A DNA stretch of 26,079 bases from Verrucomicrobiales bacterium (GCA_013911195.1 JACETS010000014.1:1-26079); one strand, 5' to 3'; positions 1 through 8,934 are shown, counted from the stretch's first letter. Translations and numbers: made by a program. The notes: generated from the sequence alone by a model not told the origin.

Positions 1-112
1 ATATATGTGGAATATTATTCATATAATTTTGTAAGATCACAATTACTATTAAGCATTCTTGCAGTATTCTGATAATTGAATCAAAATAATGTAATTGGAA
101 TTATAGCACTAA

Positions 113-2341
113 ATGAATTTATATAGACTCTCAATATTCCTAATCATTACCAGCAGCTCTCTTTTAAGCTCGGAAGAAATTGAATTTAATAAGGATATTA
201 GACCTTTATTAACTGATAGATGTTTTTCATGTCATGGCCCCGATGAAAGGGCGCGCAAGGCAAACCTACGACTTGATACCTTTGAAGGAGCAACGAAAGA
301 TTTGGGTGGCTATTCTGCAATAATACCGGGAGATCCAGAAAATAGTGAACTTGTTATAAGAACAATTCACGAGAGTTCGGATGAAATAATGCCTCCTAAA
401 AAATCAAAGATCCCAAAGTTAACTTCAAAAGAAGTAAACACAATAAAGGATTGGATTAAGAGCGGTGCTAAGTACCAACAACATTGGGCCTTTACGCCAG
501 TCAAAAATCCACAGTATGACAGCAAATCCAATCTCATTGATTCATTCATTGAAAAGCGCCTTAAAAAAGAGGAGCTAACCCTTTCCAACGAAGCCAATCC
601 TAATACTTTAATTCGAAGAGTCTACCTCGACCTAATTGGTCTTCTCCCAACTCCTGAAGAGATTAAATCCTTCGTTGAGAATAATTCAAATGATGCCTAT
701 GAAAAAATTGTTTCTAAATTATTAGACAGTCCACATTATGGAGAGCGATGGGGTAGACACTGGTTAGATCAGGCACGTTATGCAGATTCGCATGGTTATA
801 CTAGTGATAGTGAAAGGCAAATGTGGCCATTTAGAGACTGGGTTATTTCTGCACTGAATGATGATATGGGGTTTGATCAATTTACCATTGAACAAATCGC
901 AGGCGATCTTTTACCCAATCCAAGCAAAAAACAAATTGCTGCAACTGCATTTCATAGAAATACACTAATTAGTCAAGAAGGAGGATCAGACCCTGAACAG
1001 TTTCGCGTCGAAGCCACTATGGACAGAGTAAATACCACTGGAGCAGTGTGGTTAGGACTTAGTCTAGGTTGCGCCCAGTGCCATGATCATAAATTCGATC
1101 CTATCAGCCAGAAAGAATATTACGAAATGTATGCCTTTTATAACTCAGCTGAAGACAAAAACAATACAGGTCCAACGATTCCAATCATTGAGGGAGAACT
1201 CATTAACTCTGCAAAAAAGAATGATAAAAACAAAGTCAATTTAATGATTATGAGAGATCGAAAAGATCCGCGTGAGACCTACCTACTTACTAGAGGGGAT
1301 TTTACAACACCTGACAAAGAGTCTGGTCAATTAAGCCCAAATTTCATCTCCGCAATTTCTATTAAGAAAGACAAAGAAGAGATTAAGAAAACTCGCTTGG
1401 ATCTAGCTAAATGGTTAGTAGATCCAAACAACCCACTTACTGCAAGAGTTACAGTTAACAGAATTTGGATGCGCTATTTTGGTAAAGGCATTGTCGAAAC
1501 GGAAGAAGATTTTGGCACTAGAAGTTCTTTACCTAGTCACCCACAGCTTTTAGATGCACTGAGCTCCTATTTCATCAAATCAGGATGGTCTATGAAAAAA
1601 TTACACAAGTTAATTGTTACCAGTAAGACTTATAGGCAATCATCAAAAGTGAATCCAATTTCAATCAAAAATGACCCTGCTAATCGATTACTATCAAGAC
1701 AATCAAGAATAAGGCTTGATGCTGAAATAATTAGGGATGCTGCACTATCGGCAAGTGGCTTGCTTTCAGAAAAAATAGGAGGCCCAGGTATCAGGCCACC
1801 CCAACCAAATGGAATATATGCTTTCACTCAAAACAAAAAAAACTGGAATACAACAACGGGCGAAGATCGTTACAGACGAGGAATGTACATTGTTTTTTTT
1901 AGAAGTGCTCCATACCCTTTATTCGGCACTTTTGATGTTCCCGATTTTCAAACCACCTGCACTCGAAGACCAAGATCAAACACCCCCCTGCAAGCACTAA
2001 ATATCTCAAATGATCCAGCTTTTATTGAATTTGCTCAAGCTCTTGCATTAAGAGTAATTGAAAGCGTACCAGGTGATGCAATTCAAACTTTAGATCGAAG
2101 AATAAAACTCGCATTTGAACTGGCATTAAGCCGAAGCCCTAATGAAAGGGAATTCAAAACGTTAAAAAATTATGCGATTAGCTTTGCGAATGGCTTAGCC
2201 AGCAGTAACGAGGAAGGTGTAGTTAATTCATTTATTAATGAACCTTTAGGCAACACTTCAGTCTCTCGTCATGAATGCGCTGCGTTGGTAGCCATATCAA
2301 GAGCAATTATAAATACCGACAATTTTATTACTAGAGAATAG
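113..2341 (+). CDS. Secreted cytochrome-c (PSD1)/DUF1549/DUF1553 protein
   Basis: A 742-residue protein with a signal peptide (about residues 1-20). A planctomycete-type cytochrome c domain follows: haem motif CFSCH at 37-41, likely axial Met93 in IMPP. A DUF1549 region runs from about 142 to 340 and holds a second CxxCH (CAQCH, 320-324). DUF1553 occupies about 430 to the end. The order is the standard one for this family, abundant in Planctomycetota and Verrucomicrobiota; the biochemical role is unproven, though an exported redox function is usually assumed. At 742 residues it is a compact member, with only a short link between DUF1549 and DUF1553. Its stop is 2 nt from the next start, so the two genes are almost certainly co-transcribed. 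There is no clear ribosome binding site before the ATG. The 112 bases upstream are AT-rich and I see no convincing promoter there. Confidence 0.93.
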   Translation: MNLYRLSIFLIITSSSLLSSEEIEFNKDIRPLLTDRCFSCHGPDERARKANLRLDTFEGATKDLGGYSAIIPGDPENSELVIRTIHESSDEIMPPKKSKIPKLTSKEVNTIKDWIKSGAKYQQHWAFTPVKNPQYDSKSNLIDSFIEKRLKKEELTLSNEANPNTLIRRVYLDLIGLLPTPEEIKSFVENNSNDAYEKIVSKLLDSPHYGERWGRHWLDQARYADSHGYTSDSERQMWPFRDWVISALNDDMGFDQFTIEQIAGDLLPNPSKKQIAATAFHRNTLISQEGGSDPEQFRVEATMDRVNTTGAVWLGLSLGCAQCHDHKFDPISQKEYYEMYAFYNSAEDKNNTGPTIPIIEGELINSAKKNDKNKVNLMIMRDRKDPRETYLLTRGDFTTPDKESGQLSPNFISAISIKKDKEEIKKTRLDLAKWLVDPNNPLTARVTVNRIWMRYFGKGIVETEEDFGTRSSLPSHPQLLDALSSYFIKSGWSMKKLHKLIVTSKTYRQSSKVNPISIKNDPANRLLSRQSRIRLDAEIIRDAALSASGLLSEKIGGPGIRPPQPNGIYAFTQNKKNWNTTTGEDRYRRGMYIVFFRSAPYPLFGTFDVPDFQTTCTRRPRSNTPLQALNISNDPAFIEFAQALALRVIESVPGDAIQTLDRRIKLAFELALSRSPNEREFKTLKNYAISFANGLASSNEEGVVNSFINEPLGNTSVSRHECAALVAISRAIINTDNFITRE

Positions 2342-2343
2342 AA

Positions 2344-3777
2344 ATGCATTATCTTAAAGAACAAACCAGAAAGCATTTCTTTGGAAATTGCGGAGTAGGA
2401 CTTGGATCCTTAGCATTAAACCAATTGTTAGGAACTTACTCTGAAGCTAAACACATTCCTAAGATTGATCCAAGCAATCCAATGGCGTCTAGAAAAGCCC
2501 CACTCGAGGCTAAGGCGAAAAACGTTATATATCTGTTCATGGCGGGAGCACCTAGCCATCTTGAACTTTTCGATCACAAACCTAAACTTAATGAACTTGA
2601 TGGACAAGCGCCACCTCCAAGCCTTCTTGAGGGAAGAAGGTTTGCATTTTTGAAAGGAAACGAAAAACTTTTAGGATCAACTAGAAAATTTGATCGATTT
2701 GGTGAATGTGGGATGACAATTGGTGAAACAATGCCTCACATCTCAAAAATTGTGGATGAAGTTACCTGGCTCAAGGGTATGACAACAGACGTCTTTAATC
2801 ATGGGCCTGCAAAATTATTTATGAATACCGGATTCCAAGCTCCTGGTAGACCAAGTATGGGATCTTGGGTAACATACGGTTTGGGTAGTGAGTCAAATAA
2901 CCTTCCAGGATTTGTTGTACTACAAAGTGGTCCTAGGGGTCCAAGAGCAGGAAATTCATTATGGGCAAGTGGGTTTCTTCCAACCTCGTTCCAAGGAGTT
3001 CCGTTCCGCGGTAAAGGTGATCCCATTCTTTACTTAAAAAGTCCAGAAGGCATGAACAGAAAAAGAGAACGTGAATTTTATAACACAATTCGGGATTTAA
3101 ACAAAATTAGATTGGATGATGTAGGGGACCCTGAAATCCTTACGAGGATTAATTCCTATGAAATGGCCTATCAAATGCAAAGCAGTGCACCAGAGCTAAT
3201 GGACCTATCAAGTGAATCCGATAAAACATTCGAACTTTATGGAGCAAAAAATGGTGAACCCTCGTTTGCCAACAACTGTATATTAGCAAGAAGATTAATT
3301 GAGAGGGGCACAAGATTCGTACAGCTTTACCATAGCAATTGGGACTCGCACGGTGGACCAGGTGAAACTCTAGACAAAGACTTTGAAAAAGTATGTAAAG
3401 ATGTTGATCAAGCAAGTGCAGGATTAATTCTTGACCTCAAGCAAAGAGGACTTCTTGAAGACACCTTGGTAGTATGGGGAGGAGAATTTGGTAGAACACC
3501 GATGGGCGAATCAAGAAAAACCACGGGAAGAGATCATCATATTGATGCTTTCACCATGTGGATGGCTGGTGCAGGATTAAAAAAAGGTTACATTCATGGA
3601 AAAACGGATGAACTCGGCTTCGGAATTACTGATGGAAAAGTTCATGTTCACGACTTGCATGCTACAATTCTTCATTTACTTGGTTTTGATCATGAACAAT
3701 TAACGTATCGTTTTCAGGGAAGAGAATTTAGACTAACTGATGTTCACGGAAAAATCGTTAATGAAATTCTTGCCTAA
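2344..3777 (+). CDS. DUF1501 family exported protein
   Basis: A 477-residue DUF1501 protein, the usual partner of DUF1553 proteins. The fold is related to alkaline phosphatase/sulfatase enzymes, but no reaction is established. Visible motifs are HSNWDSHGG (His330, Asp334, His336), GGEFGRTP and GRDHH, which look like the metal-binding signature of the superfamily. The N-terminus has TRKHFF (8-13) followed by a hydrophobic stretch, resembling a twin-arginine (Tat) signal in which the second Arg is Lys; relatives commonly read TRRHFF or TRREFL. The gene starts 2 nt after its DUF1553 neighbour, supporting a functional pair. The family call is secure; the function is not known. Confidence 0.92.
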   Translation: MHYLKEQTRKHFFGNCGVGLGSLALNQLLGTYSEAKHIPKIDPSNPMASRKAPLEAKAKNVIYLFMAGAPSHLELFDHKPKLNELDGQAPPPSLLEGRRFAFLKGNEKLLGSTRKFDRFGECGMTIGETMPHISKIVDEVTWLKGMTTDVFNHGPAKLFMNTGFQAPGRPSMGSWVTYGLGSESNNLPGFVVLQSGPRGPRAGNSLWASGFLPTSFQGVPFRGKGDPILYLKSPEGMNRKREREFYNTIRDLNKIRLDDVGDPEILTRINSYEMAYQMQSSAPELMDLSSESDKTFELYGAKNGEPSFANNCILARRLIERGTRFVQLYHSNWDSHGGPGETLDKDFEKVCKDVDQASAGLILDLKQRGLLEDTLVVWGGEFGRTPMGESRKTTGRDHHIDAFTMWMAGAGLKKGYIHGKTDELGFGITDGKVHVHDLHATILHLLGFDHEQLTYRFQGREFRLTDVHGKIVNEILA

Positions 3778-3780
3778 AAG

Positions 3781-3795
3781 AGTTATTTGATAACT
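3781..3795 (+). other. Short AT-rich inverted repeat before pdxA
   Basis: A perfect 6-bp inverted repeat, AGTTAT/ATAACT, with a 3-nt TTG spacer, lies just after the DUF1501 stop. It contains little G or C and has no downstream T run, so it is not a convincing intrinsic terminator. It could be a weak RNA hairpin, a processing site, or chance in AT-rich DNA. Confidence 0.2.
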
Positions 3796-3827
3796 TATTA
3801 TCATCATAGAAGAAGCATACTGTTTAA

Positions 3828-4835
3828 ATGAAAACCAAGCCCACCATTGCCATTACAATGGGTGACCCATCAGGAATCGGGCCTGAACTCTGCCTCAAAT
3901 TATTAGAAAACAAGGATGTCTATAATTTTTGTAACCCCGTCATCTTCGGTAATTCGGCAATACTTAATTTAGCAGCCAAGAAACTCAATCTCAATGCTGA
4001 TCTAAGCGTAATCCCTCATGAGGAATGGCAAAAATTAGATAGAAATCTTGATGATATAAATATAATTGATATAGGAGATTTTGACCAAAATTCTCTAGCA
4101 GTTGGCAAAATTTCTAAGAAATCAGGTGAGGCCTCATACCGTTATATTGACGAGGCCATTATTGCGGCTAGAAAAAACAAAGTGGACGCGATAACCACAT
4201 GCCCAATTAATAAATATTCAATAAACATGGCTGGATGTAAACTTCCAGGACACACAGAAATTTTTGCAGAAAAGACTTCATCAAAAAAATATTGTATGAT
4301 GCAATACTCTAGTGAAATAACAGCAAGCTTTGTTACTTCTCATGTCGGTCTCAAAGAAGCATGCTCAATGATCACCGAGGAAAGAATAATTCAAGTCATC
4401 GAGCTAACTTCCAGTGCTTTAAATTCAATCAACGATTCAAAACCTAAGGATATAGTAGTTTGCGGATTAAATCCCCACAGCGGTGAAAATGGCTTGTTTG
4501 GTGAAAATGAAGAAGAAAAAATCATCATTCCAGCCATCGAAAAAGCCATTTCTATGGGCTATAAAGTCAAAGGTCCATCGGTTCCCGACACTGCTTTTAT
4601 TCCAGAAAAAAGAAAAACAACTGGAGCTTATATTTGCATGTATCATGATCAGGGTCACATACCTCTTAAAGCACTAGCATTTGATGAAGCCGTTAACATA
4701 ACTTTAGGTTTACCCATAATCAGGACCTCGGTCGATCATGGAACTGCTTTTGATATCGCTTGGAAAGGTTTGGCAAATGTTAATAGTTTAATTAAAGCAA
4801 CCGAATTGGCTTCAAAAATGTGCAGTCTAAAATAG
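3828..4835 (+). CDS. pdxA: 4-hydroxythreonine-4-phosphate dehydrogenase
   Basis: A 335-residue PdxA, which oxidises 4-phosphohydroxy-L-threonine with NAD in the DXP-dependent route to pyridoxal phosphate, in the cytoplasm. The N-terminal ITMGDPSGIGPE motif is diagnostic. The three metal-binding histidines of the family match His142 or His172 (GHTE, HVGL), His217 (NPHSGENG) and His273 (YHDQGHIPLK). Length is normal. It lies 50 nt after the DUF1501 gene and 9 nt before a small cytochrome gene, so it may sit in a transcript of otherwise exported proteins. PdxA-like paralogues with catabolic roles exist, but the conserved motifs and the absence of other catabolic genes favour the vitamin B6 role. 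There is no clear Shine-Dalgarno sequence before the ATG. Confidence 0.95.
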   Translation: MKTKPTIAITMGDPSGIGPELCLKLLENKDVYNFCNPVIFGNSAILNLAAKKLNLNADLSVIPHEEWQKLDRNLDDINIIDIGDFDQNSLAVGKISKKSGEASYRYIDEAIIAARKNKVDAITTCPINKYSINMAGCKLPGHTEIFAEKTSSKKYCMMQYSSEITASFVTSHVGLKEACSMITEERIIQVIELTSSALNSINDSKPKDIVVCGLNPHSGENGLFGENEEEKIIIPAIEKAISMGYKVKGPSVPDTAFIPEKRKTTGAYICMYHDQGHIPLKALAFDEAVNITLGLPIIRTSVDHGTAFDIAWKGLANVNSLIKATELASKMCSLK

Positions 4836-4844
4836 ATCTAGCCT

Positions 4845-5243
4845 ATGGCCCTTAGAGCAATAATTATTTTCTTAACAATTGGAAACCTTTCAATATTGCA
4901 CTTATTTGGGTCAGAATTTACAAAAACTGTTCTACCTACCCTTCAAAAGAAATGCATATCTTGCCATAGAGAACCTTACAAAACCAAGTATGGACGAATC
5001 AAAAAACCTAAAGGAAAACTAATTCTTAATACACCAAATGGAATAAAAAAATCGGTTCTTCCAAATAACCCCAATCAGAGCCTTTTATATAAAAGAGTAA
5101 CTTTGGATAAAGAAGATGATAAATTTATGCCTCCTCTAGGTAAAGAAGAACCGTTAACAGAGAAAGAATTAAAAAATCTTAGGGACTGGATTCAAAGTGG
5201 CGCCAAAACAGACAATTGGAAAGGCAGTAATTTTAACAACTAA
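4845..5243 (+). CDS. Small secreted cytochrome-c (PSD1-type) domain protein
   Basis: A 132-residue protein consisting of a signal peptide (about 1-23) and one planctomycete-type cytochrome c domain. The haem motif is CISCH (37-41) and the likely distal ligand is Met95 in FMPP. The ending LRDWIQSGAK closely resembles IKDWIKSGAK of the large DUF1553 protein at the left edge, so this is a stand-alone version of that protein's N-terminal domain. It starts 9 nt after pdxA and is probably translated from the same message. The domain call rests on the CxxCH/MPP pair and the paralogue. Its redox partner is unknown; a periplasmic electron carrier is an inference. Confidence 0.85.
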   Translation: MALRAIIIFLTIGNLSILHLFGSEFTKTVLPTLQKKCISCHREPYKTKYGRIKKPKGKLILNTPNGIKKSVLPNNPNQSLLYKRVTLDKEDDKFMPPLGKEEPLTEKELKNLRDWIQSGAKTDNWKGSNFNN

Positions 5244-5290
5244 AAATTAAGCATTGATATCACTCACTAAATTTACTAACATTATTTAAA

Positions 5291-5884
5291 ATGAAATATC
5301 CGTTAAACTTAAAGTGCAAAATAATTGCAATTTCACCACAAATTTATGTTACTGATAGTGATGAGAACCCTGTTCTATATGTAAAACAAAAATTTTTAAA
5401 ACTCAAAGAACACGTAGAACTATTTACTGATAAAACTAAGGGAAAAAAACTTTGCGATATAAGAGCGAGTGGCATCATTGATTGGTCCGCTTCCTATAGT
5501 TTCACTGATGAAAATAATAACCCTTTTGGTGGAATAAGAAGGAAAGGTTTAAAATCTTTATGGCGAGCGCGCTATGAAATTTATTCTTCCTCTGCGGATG
5601 GCTCAACCGAATTTAGTGTTAGTGAAAAATCTGTTTTCACAAGAATTTTAGATGGCCTTTTTGGACAAATTCCTATCATTGGATTCTTAACCGGATACGT
5701 TGCTAATCCTAGTTATCTAGTTACTGATAACTCAGGCAATACCGTAATGGAATTAATAAAACAACCAGCATTGTGGGAAGGAAAATTTACAATTGAATCG
5801 CGATCAGAATTATCAGCCCAACAACAAACCCGAATCCTTGTAGGATTAATAATGATGGTCCTCCTTGAAGGTAAAAGAGGATAA
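5291..5884 (+). CDS. LURP-one-related / tubby-like fold protein
   Basis: A 197-residue protein resembling the LURP-one-related (YxjI-like, DUF567) family, whose members share the tubby-like beta-barrel with a central hydrophobic helix. Supporting segments are YVKQKFLKLKEHVELF, the ASYSFTDENNNPFGGIRRKG segment followed by WRARYEI, and a hydrophobic stretch around 122-140 (GQIPIIGFLTGYVANP) where the central helix of this fold would lie. No signal peptide is seen. Bacterial members lack an established role; relatives include membrane-associated phospholipid scramblases. The gene is the last of the plus-strand block, 47 nt after the small cytochrome gene. It ends in tandem stops (TAATAA), 5 bp from a convergent tRNA gene. 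The family call is fairly secure, the function is not. Confidence 0.72.
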   Translation: MKYPLNLKCKIIAISPQIYVTDSDENPVLYVKQKFLKLKEHVELFTDKTKGKKLCDIRASGIIDWSASYSFTDENNNPFGGIRRKGLKSLWRARYEIYSSSADGSTEFSVSEKSVFTRILDGLFGQIPIIGFLTGYVANPSYLVTDNSGNTVMELIKQPALWEGKFTIESRSELSAQQQTRILVGLIMMVLLEGKRG

Positions 5885-5889
5885 TAAAA

Positions 5890-5964
5890 TGGCGACCCGT
5901 ACGGGAATCGAACCCGTGTTGCCGCCGTGAAAGGGCGGAGTCCTAACCGCTAGACGAACGGGTC
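5890..5964 (-). tRNA. tRNA-Glu (anticodon UUC)
   Basis: The complement of this stretch folds as a complete 75-nt tRNA. The acceptor stem is GACCCGT/ACGGGTC and the discriminator is G. A D arm starting GTCTAGC is present. The anticodon stem CCGCC/GGCGG carries the loop CTTTCAC, giving anticodon TTC. The T arm is ACGGG-TTCGATT-CCCGT. The 3' CCA is encoded in the DNA (TGG at 5890-5892 on the plus strand). The identity follows from the anticodon and the close match to bacterial tRNA-Glu. It is a single isolated tRNA. Confidence 0.97.
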
Positions 5965-5983
5965 GTTCGATATGCGGAGAGTG

Positions 5984-6011
5984 AATTTATCGACACTTGG
6001 ATTATTTGCAA
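5984..6011 (-). promoter_or_regulatory. Candidate promoter of tRNA-Glu
   Basis: Reading the minus strand, TTGCAA (6006-6011) and TAAATT (5984-5989) are separated by 16 nt, each matching four of six positions of the sigma-70 consensus. Initiation about 7 nt further on would leave a 5' leader of roughly 13 nt before the mature tRNA end. Position and spacing are reasonable. The AT-rich context makes chance matches common, so this is tentative. Confidence 0.35.
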
Positions 6012-6029
6012 CAGATATTCCATAAACAT

Positions 6030-7349
6030 TTAAAACGACTTATCCACCACAAGCTTGGCCGTTCGTTTAGTGGCACCCTGATGACATGATAACACTTCAT
6101 TAGCATTACTTACAATATTTTGAGCAATTTCAGGCTTTGAAAGTATTTCTGTAATGGATTCTACAATTGTTTCTGAACCATCAATCTGAATTAAACCTTT
6201 ATGATGATTTAGCATTGAGACTAATGCAGAAAAATTCTCCATATTAGGCCCCACAATGACAGGTTTACCTGCAAAAATAGCTTCCACTGGGTTTTGACCT
6301 CCAGTATGAAGAAAACTCTTCCCAATAATAACGACATCAGACAAATAATACCAAGCGCCCAGCTCACCAGTTGTATTGATAATTAAACAATCAATGGCCT
6401 TATTTGTTTCTCTATTACCTAACTGTCTATCCAAATTTGATCTAAGTTCTACATCAAGACCTTCTTTCGATATTTCTTCTATAATTGATTTACATCTTTC
6501 AACATGCCTAGGAACTACGATTAGAAAAAGTTCAGGGAATTTTTCCTTTAGTATCTTATATTTTCTAGCAATCATAAGTTCCTCTCCAGGGTGAGTGCTA
6601 CCGGCAAGCATTATTTTCCTTTGATTACCCAAAAGCACTCTACTTAAAAGCTCTCTAAACTCCCCCAACCTACTAGGAGTCTTAATATGACTCGCATCAT
6701 ATTTTATTGATCCCGTAAAAAATATTTTATCTAAATTAACTCCCAATGAATCCCATATTTTTATGTCGGCTTCATCTTGAACGCAAACCAAGTTTAACAT
6801 TCTAAGAACAGGAGCAGAAAAAAACGAAAACCGTTTATACCTACTTTCAGATCTATTAGATAACCGTGCATTAATAATTGAAACTTTAACATCTCGTCTA
6901 TTGGCTTTTGAAACTAGGTTTGGCCAAATTTCAGCCTCAGTCAAAATCAACGTTATAGGATCTATCAGCCTTAAGGCTTTATTCACAATAAATAAAAAAT
7001 CCAATGGGTGATAAAATATTAAATCGGCACCTGAAGATTTAGCAATATCATGACCAGTAGGAGTAGTAGTTGATAATACAATAGATTTACTAGGTGACTC
7101 TCTTCGTAACGATTTGATTAGCTTTATAGCAACATTAACCTCACCAACACTAACCGCATGAATCCATATGGGTTTTTCAATATTAGATAATTTTTCTTTC
7201 TTTTCTGATGAATAAATTCCAAATCTCTCACCAAAAGAATTTGAGTAATTCCCTCTCCGAAAGATTTTTAAAAGGTAGCCCGGAAGTAAAAATAAAAGCG
7301 CTATCGGAAATACTATATTGTATATAAACAGAACTAACCGAAGACTCAT
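6030..7349 (-). CDS. waaA: 3-deoxy-D-manno-octulosonic acid (Kdo) transferase
   Basis: A 439-residue WaaA/KdtA (GT30 family), which transfers Kdo from CMP-Kdo to lipid A precursor at the inner face of the cytoplasmic membrane. An N-terminal membrane anchor covers about residues 5-29. The catalytic-base motif is FGERFG, with Glu41 matching the conserved Glu of the family. Further hallmarks are ILTEAEIWPNL and GSTHPGEE (250-257). Length is typical. It is the last gene of the minus-strand rhomboid-rsmD-waaA cluster, 14 nt after rsmD, with a weak purine-rich AAAGAA before the ATG. Its presence shows that the organism makes a Kdo-containing lipopolysaccharide and so has an outer membrane. Whether it adds one or more Kdo units cannot be read from the sequence. 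Confidence 0.93.
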   Translation of the reverse strand: MSLRLVLFIYNIVFPIALLFLLPGYLLKIFRRGNYSNSFGERFGIYSSEKKEKLSNIEKPIWIHAVSVGEVNVAIKLIKSLRRESPSKSIVLSTTTPTGHDIAKSSGADLIFYHPLDFLFIVNKALRLIDPITLILTEAEIWPNLVSKANRRDVKVSIINARLSNRSESRYKRFSFFSAPVLRMLNLVCVQDEADIKIWDSLGVNLDKIFFTGSIKYDASHIKTPSRLGEFRELLSRVLLGNQRKIMLAGSTHPGEELMIARKYKILKEKFPELFLIVVPRHVERCKSIIEEISKEGLDVELRSNLDRQLGNRETNKAIDCLIINTTGELGAWYYLSDVVIIGKSFLHTGGQNPVEAIFAGKPVIVGPNMENFSALVSMLNHHKGLIQIDGSETIVESITEILSKPEIAQNIVSNANEVLSCHQGATKRTAKLVVDKSF

Positions 7350-7363
7350 TTCTTTATTCTTTT

Positions 7364-7918
7364 TTAAGTATCCTGTCTGATAAATAAATTCAACTGTGTA
7401 TCTCCGTAAACACGCACATCCTTAAGAGCTAACTCATTAGAAGAAGGTATACCACTTTCAGATATACGAGTTTCTAGAATAAATAAACCATCAATTCTTA
7501 ATAGTTTATAAAATCTATTAGAGAAAAAAAGCTCCTCAAGATTATTCACATTATCTGAAAAATCATAAGGAGGGTCTGCAAAAATAACATCAAAAAGCTC
7601 GCTGCAATATTGCAGATAATAATTAGTTCTTTGTTTTTTTATAATTCCATTTTGAAATTTTGCTTTCTCTAGATTCTTTTTAATTGCCGTACAAGATTCT
7701 CGCCCTATATCAACAAACACACATGATTCAGCCCCTCTACTCAAAGCCTCTAACCCAAGGGATCCTGAACCAGCAAACAAATCCAAACAGTGAGCATCTT
7801 CGACAAAGTTGTTGATCATTGAAAAAAGAGCCTCCCTGACCTTATCAGAGGTTGGTCTTGTTCCCCGTTTTGGTACCATGAGCGGAACTCCTCTAGATAT
7901 TCCTCCGACTAACCTCAT
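7364..7918 (-). CDS. rsmD: 16S rRNA (guanine(966)-N2)-methyltransferase
   Basis: A 184-residue RsmD, the SAM-dependent enzyme that methylates N2 of G966 of 16S rRNA during small-subunit assembly. The start MRLVGGISRG and the following RPTSDKVREALFSMI are characteristic. The SAM-binding motif is DLFAGSGSLGLEALSRG from Asp46, and the catalytic motif is DPPY at 115-118. Length is normal. It begins 4 nt after the rhomboid stop and ends 14 nt before waaA, so the three genes probably form one transcript. There is no Shine-Dalgarno sequence next to the ATG, which would fit translational coupling with the gene upstream. Confidence 0.94.
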   Translation of the reverse strand: MRLVGGISRGVPLMVPKRGTRPTSDKVREALFSMINNFVEDAHCLDLFAGSGSLGLEALSRGAESCVFVDIGRESCTAIKKNLEKAKFQNGIIKKQRTNYYLQYCSELFDVIFADPPYDFSDNVNNLEELFFSNRFYKLLRIDGLFILETRISESGIPSSNELALKDVRVYGDTQLNLFIRQDT

Positions 7919-7922
7919 TTTA

Positions 7923-8870
7923 TTATTCGTTAGAATTATTTCCTATCTCCTTACTGTATCTTTGGAGAATTTCTTTTTCCTCTTCAGTCAGACTCCCAAA
8001 ACCATTTTCACTGATTTTATCAAGTAGTGGATCAATATCCATTAGATTGTCATTATCGGTGTTTGAATTTGTAACTACCGTAGCGGAAACCACTCTGCCC
8101 CTATTTTTAAAATTACGTTTTAGTATTTTATTATCTTTTCTCCATCGCATTACTCGAGATGATCTAGAATTAGGAAAATTTGAATTAAGTCTTAACGATT
8201 TAATAAAAAGCCAACCCACCAAGGCTCCGCCAAGGTGAGCACCATGCGCAATTCCAGAAACAAAAGGAATTTGTTGATTGACTGCGAGTTTATCAATTAT
8301 AAAGAAAACGATTTCAACTATAATTATTCCCAAAGCTAAATGCTTAGGCCTGCAACGGATCGGAATAATCATAAACAGGAGCACATGAAAAACCTGATTG
8401 GGAATTAAAATCCCAACGGCAGCGAGCAAACCAAAAGCACTAGCTGATGCACCAACCAAAGGTAAATCTCTTGACACTACAAGTACATGTATGAGTGCCC
8501 CGAAGATTCCTGAAAGAAGAAACAAAGCTAAAAATTTCCTAACGCCTATTAAACCAAGTACAATTTTCCCTAAGCTCGCGATAAAGATTAAATTAAAAAC
8601 GATATGAAAAATATCACCATGAACGAAAATATAAGTTATAAGCGTCCACAATTGCCATTCACTAAAGAGCAAACTCTTTCCAGTTGCTCCAACTGGGTAT
8701 TCTCCAGGATAAATATTGGAATCCTTAACCCAACCAATTCCAAAAAGATATTGAATAACAAAAGTTATAATACAAATCGTACATATCGCTTTTACAGGAT
8801 TACTTGGAAATAATAGAGAATGTCTTTTCCTTTTATTAAAAGAAACTCCTACAGGATCATCAGATCGCAT
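7923..8870 (-). CDS. Rhomboid family intramembrane serine protease
   Basis: A polytopic membrane protein of 315 residues from the ATG at 8870. A longer form starts from GTG at 8894 and adds eight residues. I prefer the ATG because GGAG lies 11 nt upstream of it and nothing similar precedes the GTG. The catalytic serine lies in GASASAFG (Ser142 from the ATG) and the catalytic histidine in GAHLGG (His212). Several hydrophobic segments surround them. The cytoplasmic C-terminus ends with DIDPLLDKISENG then SLTEEEKEIL, a conserved tail seen in many rhomboids of this group. Rhomboids cleave transmembrane substrates inside the bilayer; the substrate here is unknown. It is the first gene of the rhomboid-rsmD-waaA cluster. 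Confidence 0.88.
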   Translation of the reverse strand: MRSDDPVGVSFNKRKRHSLLFPSNPVKAICTICIITFVIQYLFGIGWVKDSNIYPGEYPVGATGKSLLFSEWQLWTLITYIFVHGDIFHIVFNLIFIASLGKIVLGLIGVRKFLALFLLSGIFGALIHVLVVSRDLPLVGASASAFGLLAAVGILIPNQVFHVLLFMIIPIRCRPKHLALGIIIVEIVFFIIDKLAVNQQIPFVSGIAHGAHLGGALVGWLFIKSLRLNSNFPNSRSSRVMRWRKDNKILKRNFKNRGRVVSATVVTNSNTDNDNLMDIDPLLDKISENGFGSLTEEEKEILQRYSKEIGNNSNE

Positions 8871-8922
8871 GTAATCTCTATCTCCGATTCCCACTTATAT
8901 TTAGACCTTCATTAATATTTAA

Positions 8923-8934
8923 TCATTCGAATGA
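8923..8934. promoter_or_regulatory. 12-bp perfect palindrome in a divergent gap
   Basis: TCATTCGAATGA is a perfect palindrome in the gap between the rhomboid gene (minus) and the secreted-protein gene at 9036 (plus). Such a site could bind a dimeric regulator acting on either promoter. No regulator gene is adjacent, and a single 12-bp palindrome is weak evidence. Confidence 0.25.

Noticed and set aside
3781..3795. Intrinsic terminator between the DUF1501 gene and pdxA
   Set aside because: The 6-bp stem is nearly all A/T and lacks a U tract, so it is unlikely to stop transcription.
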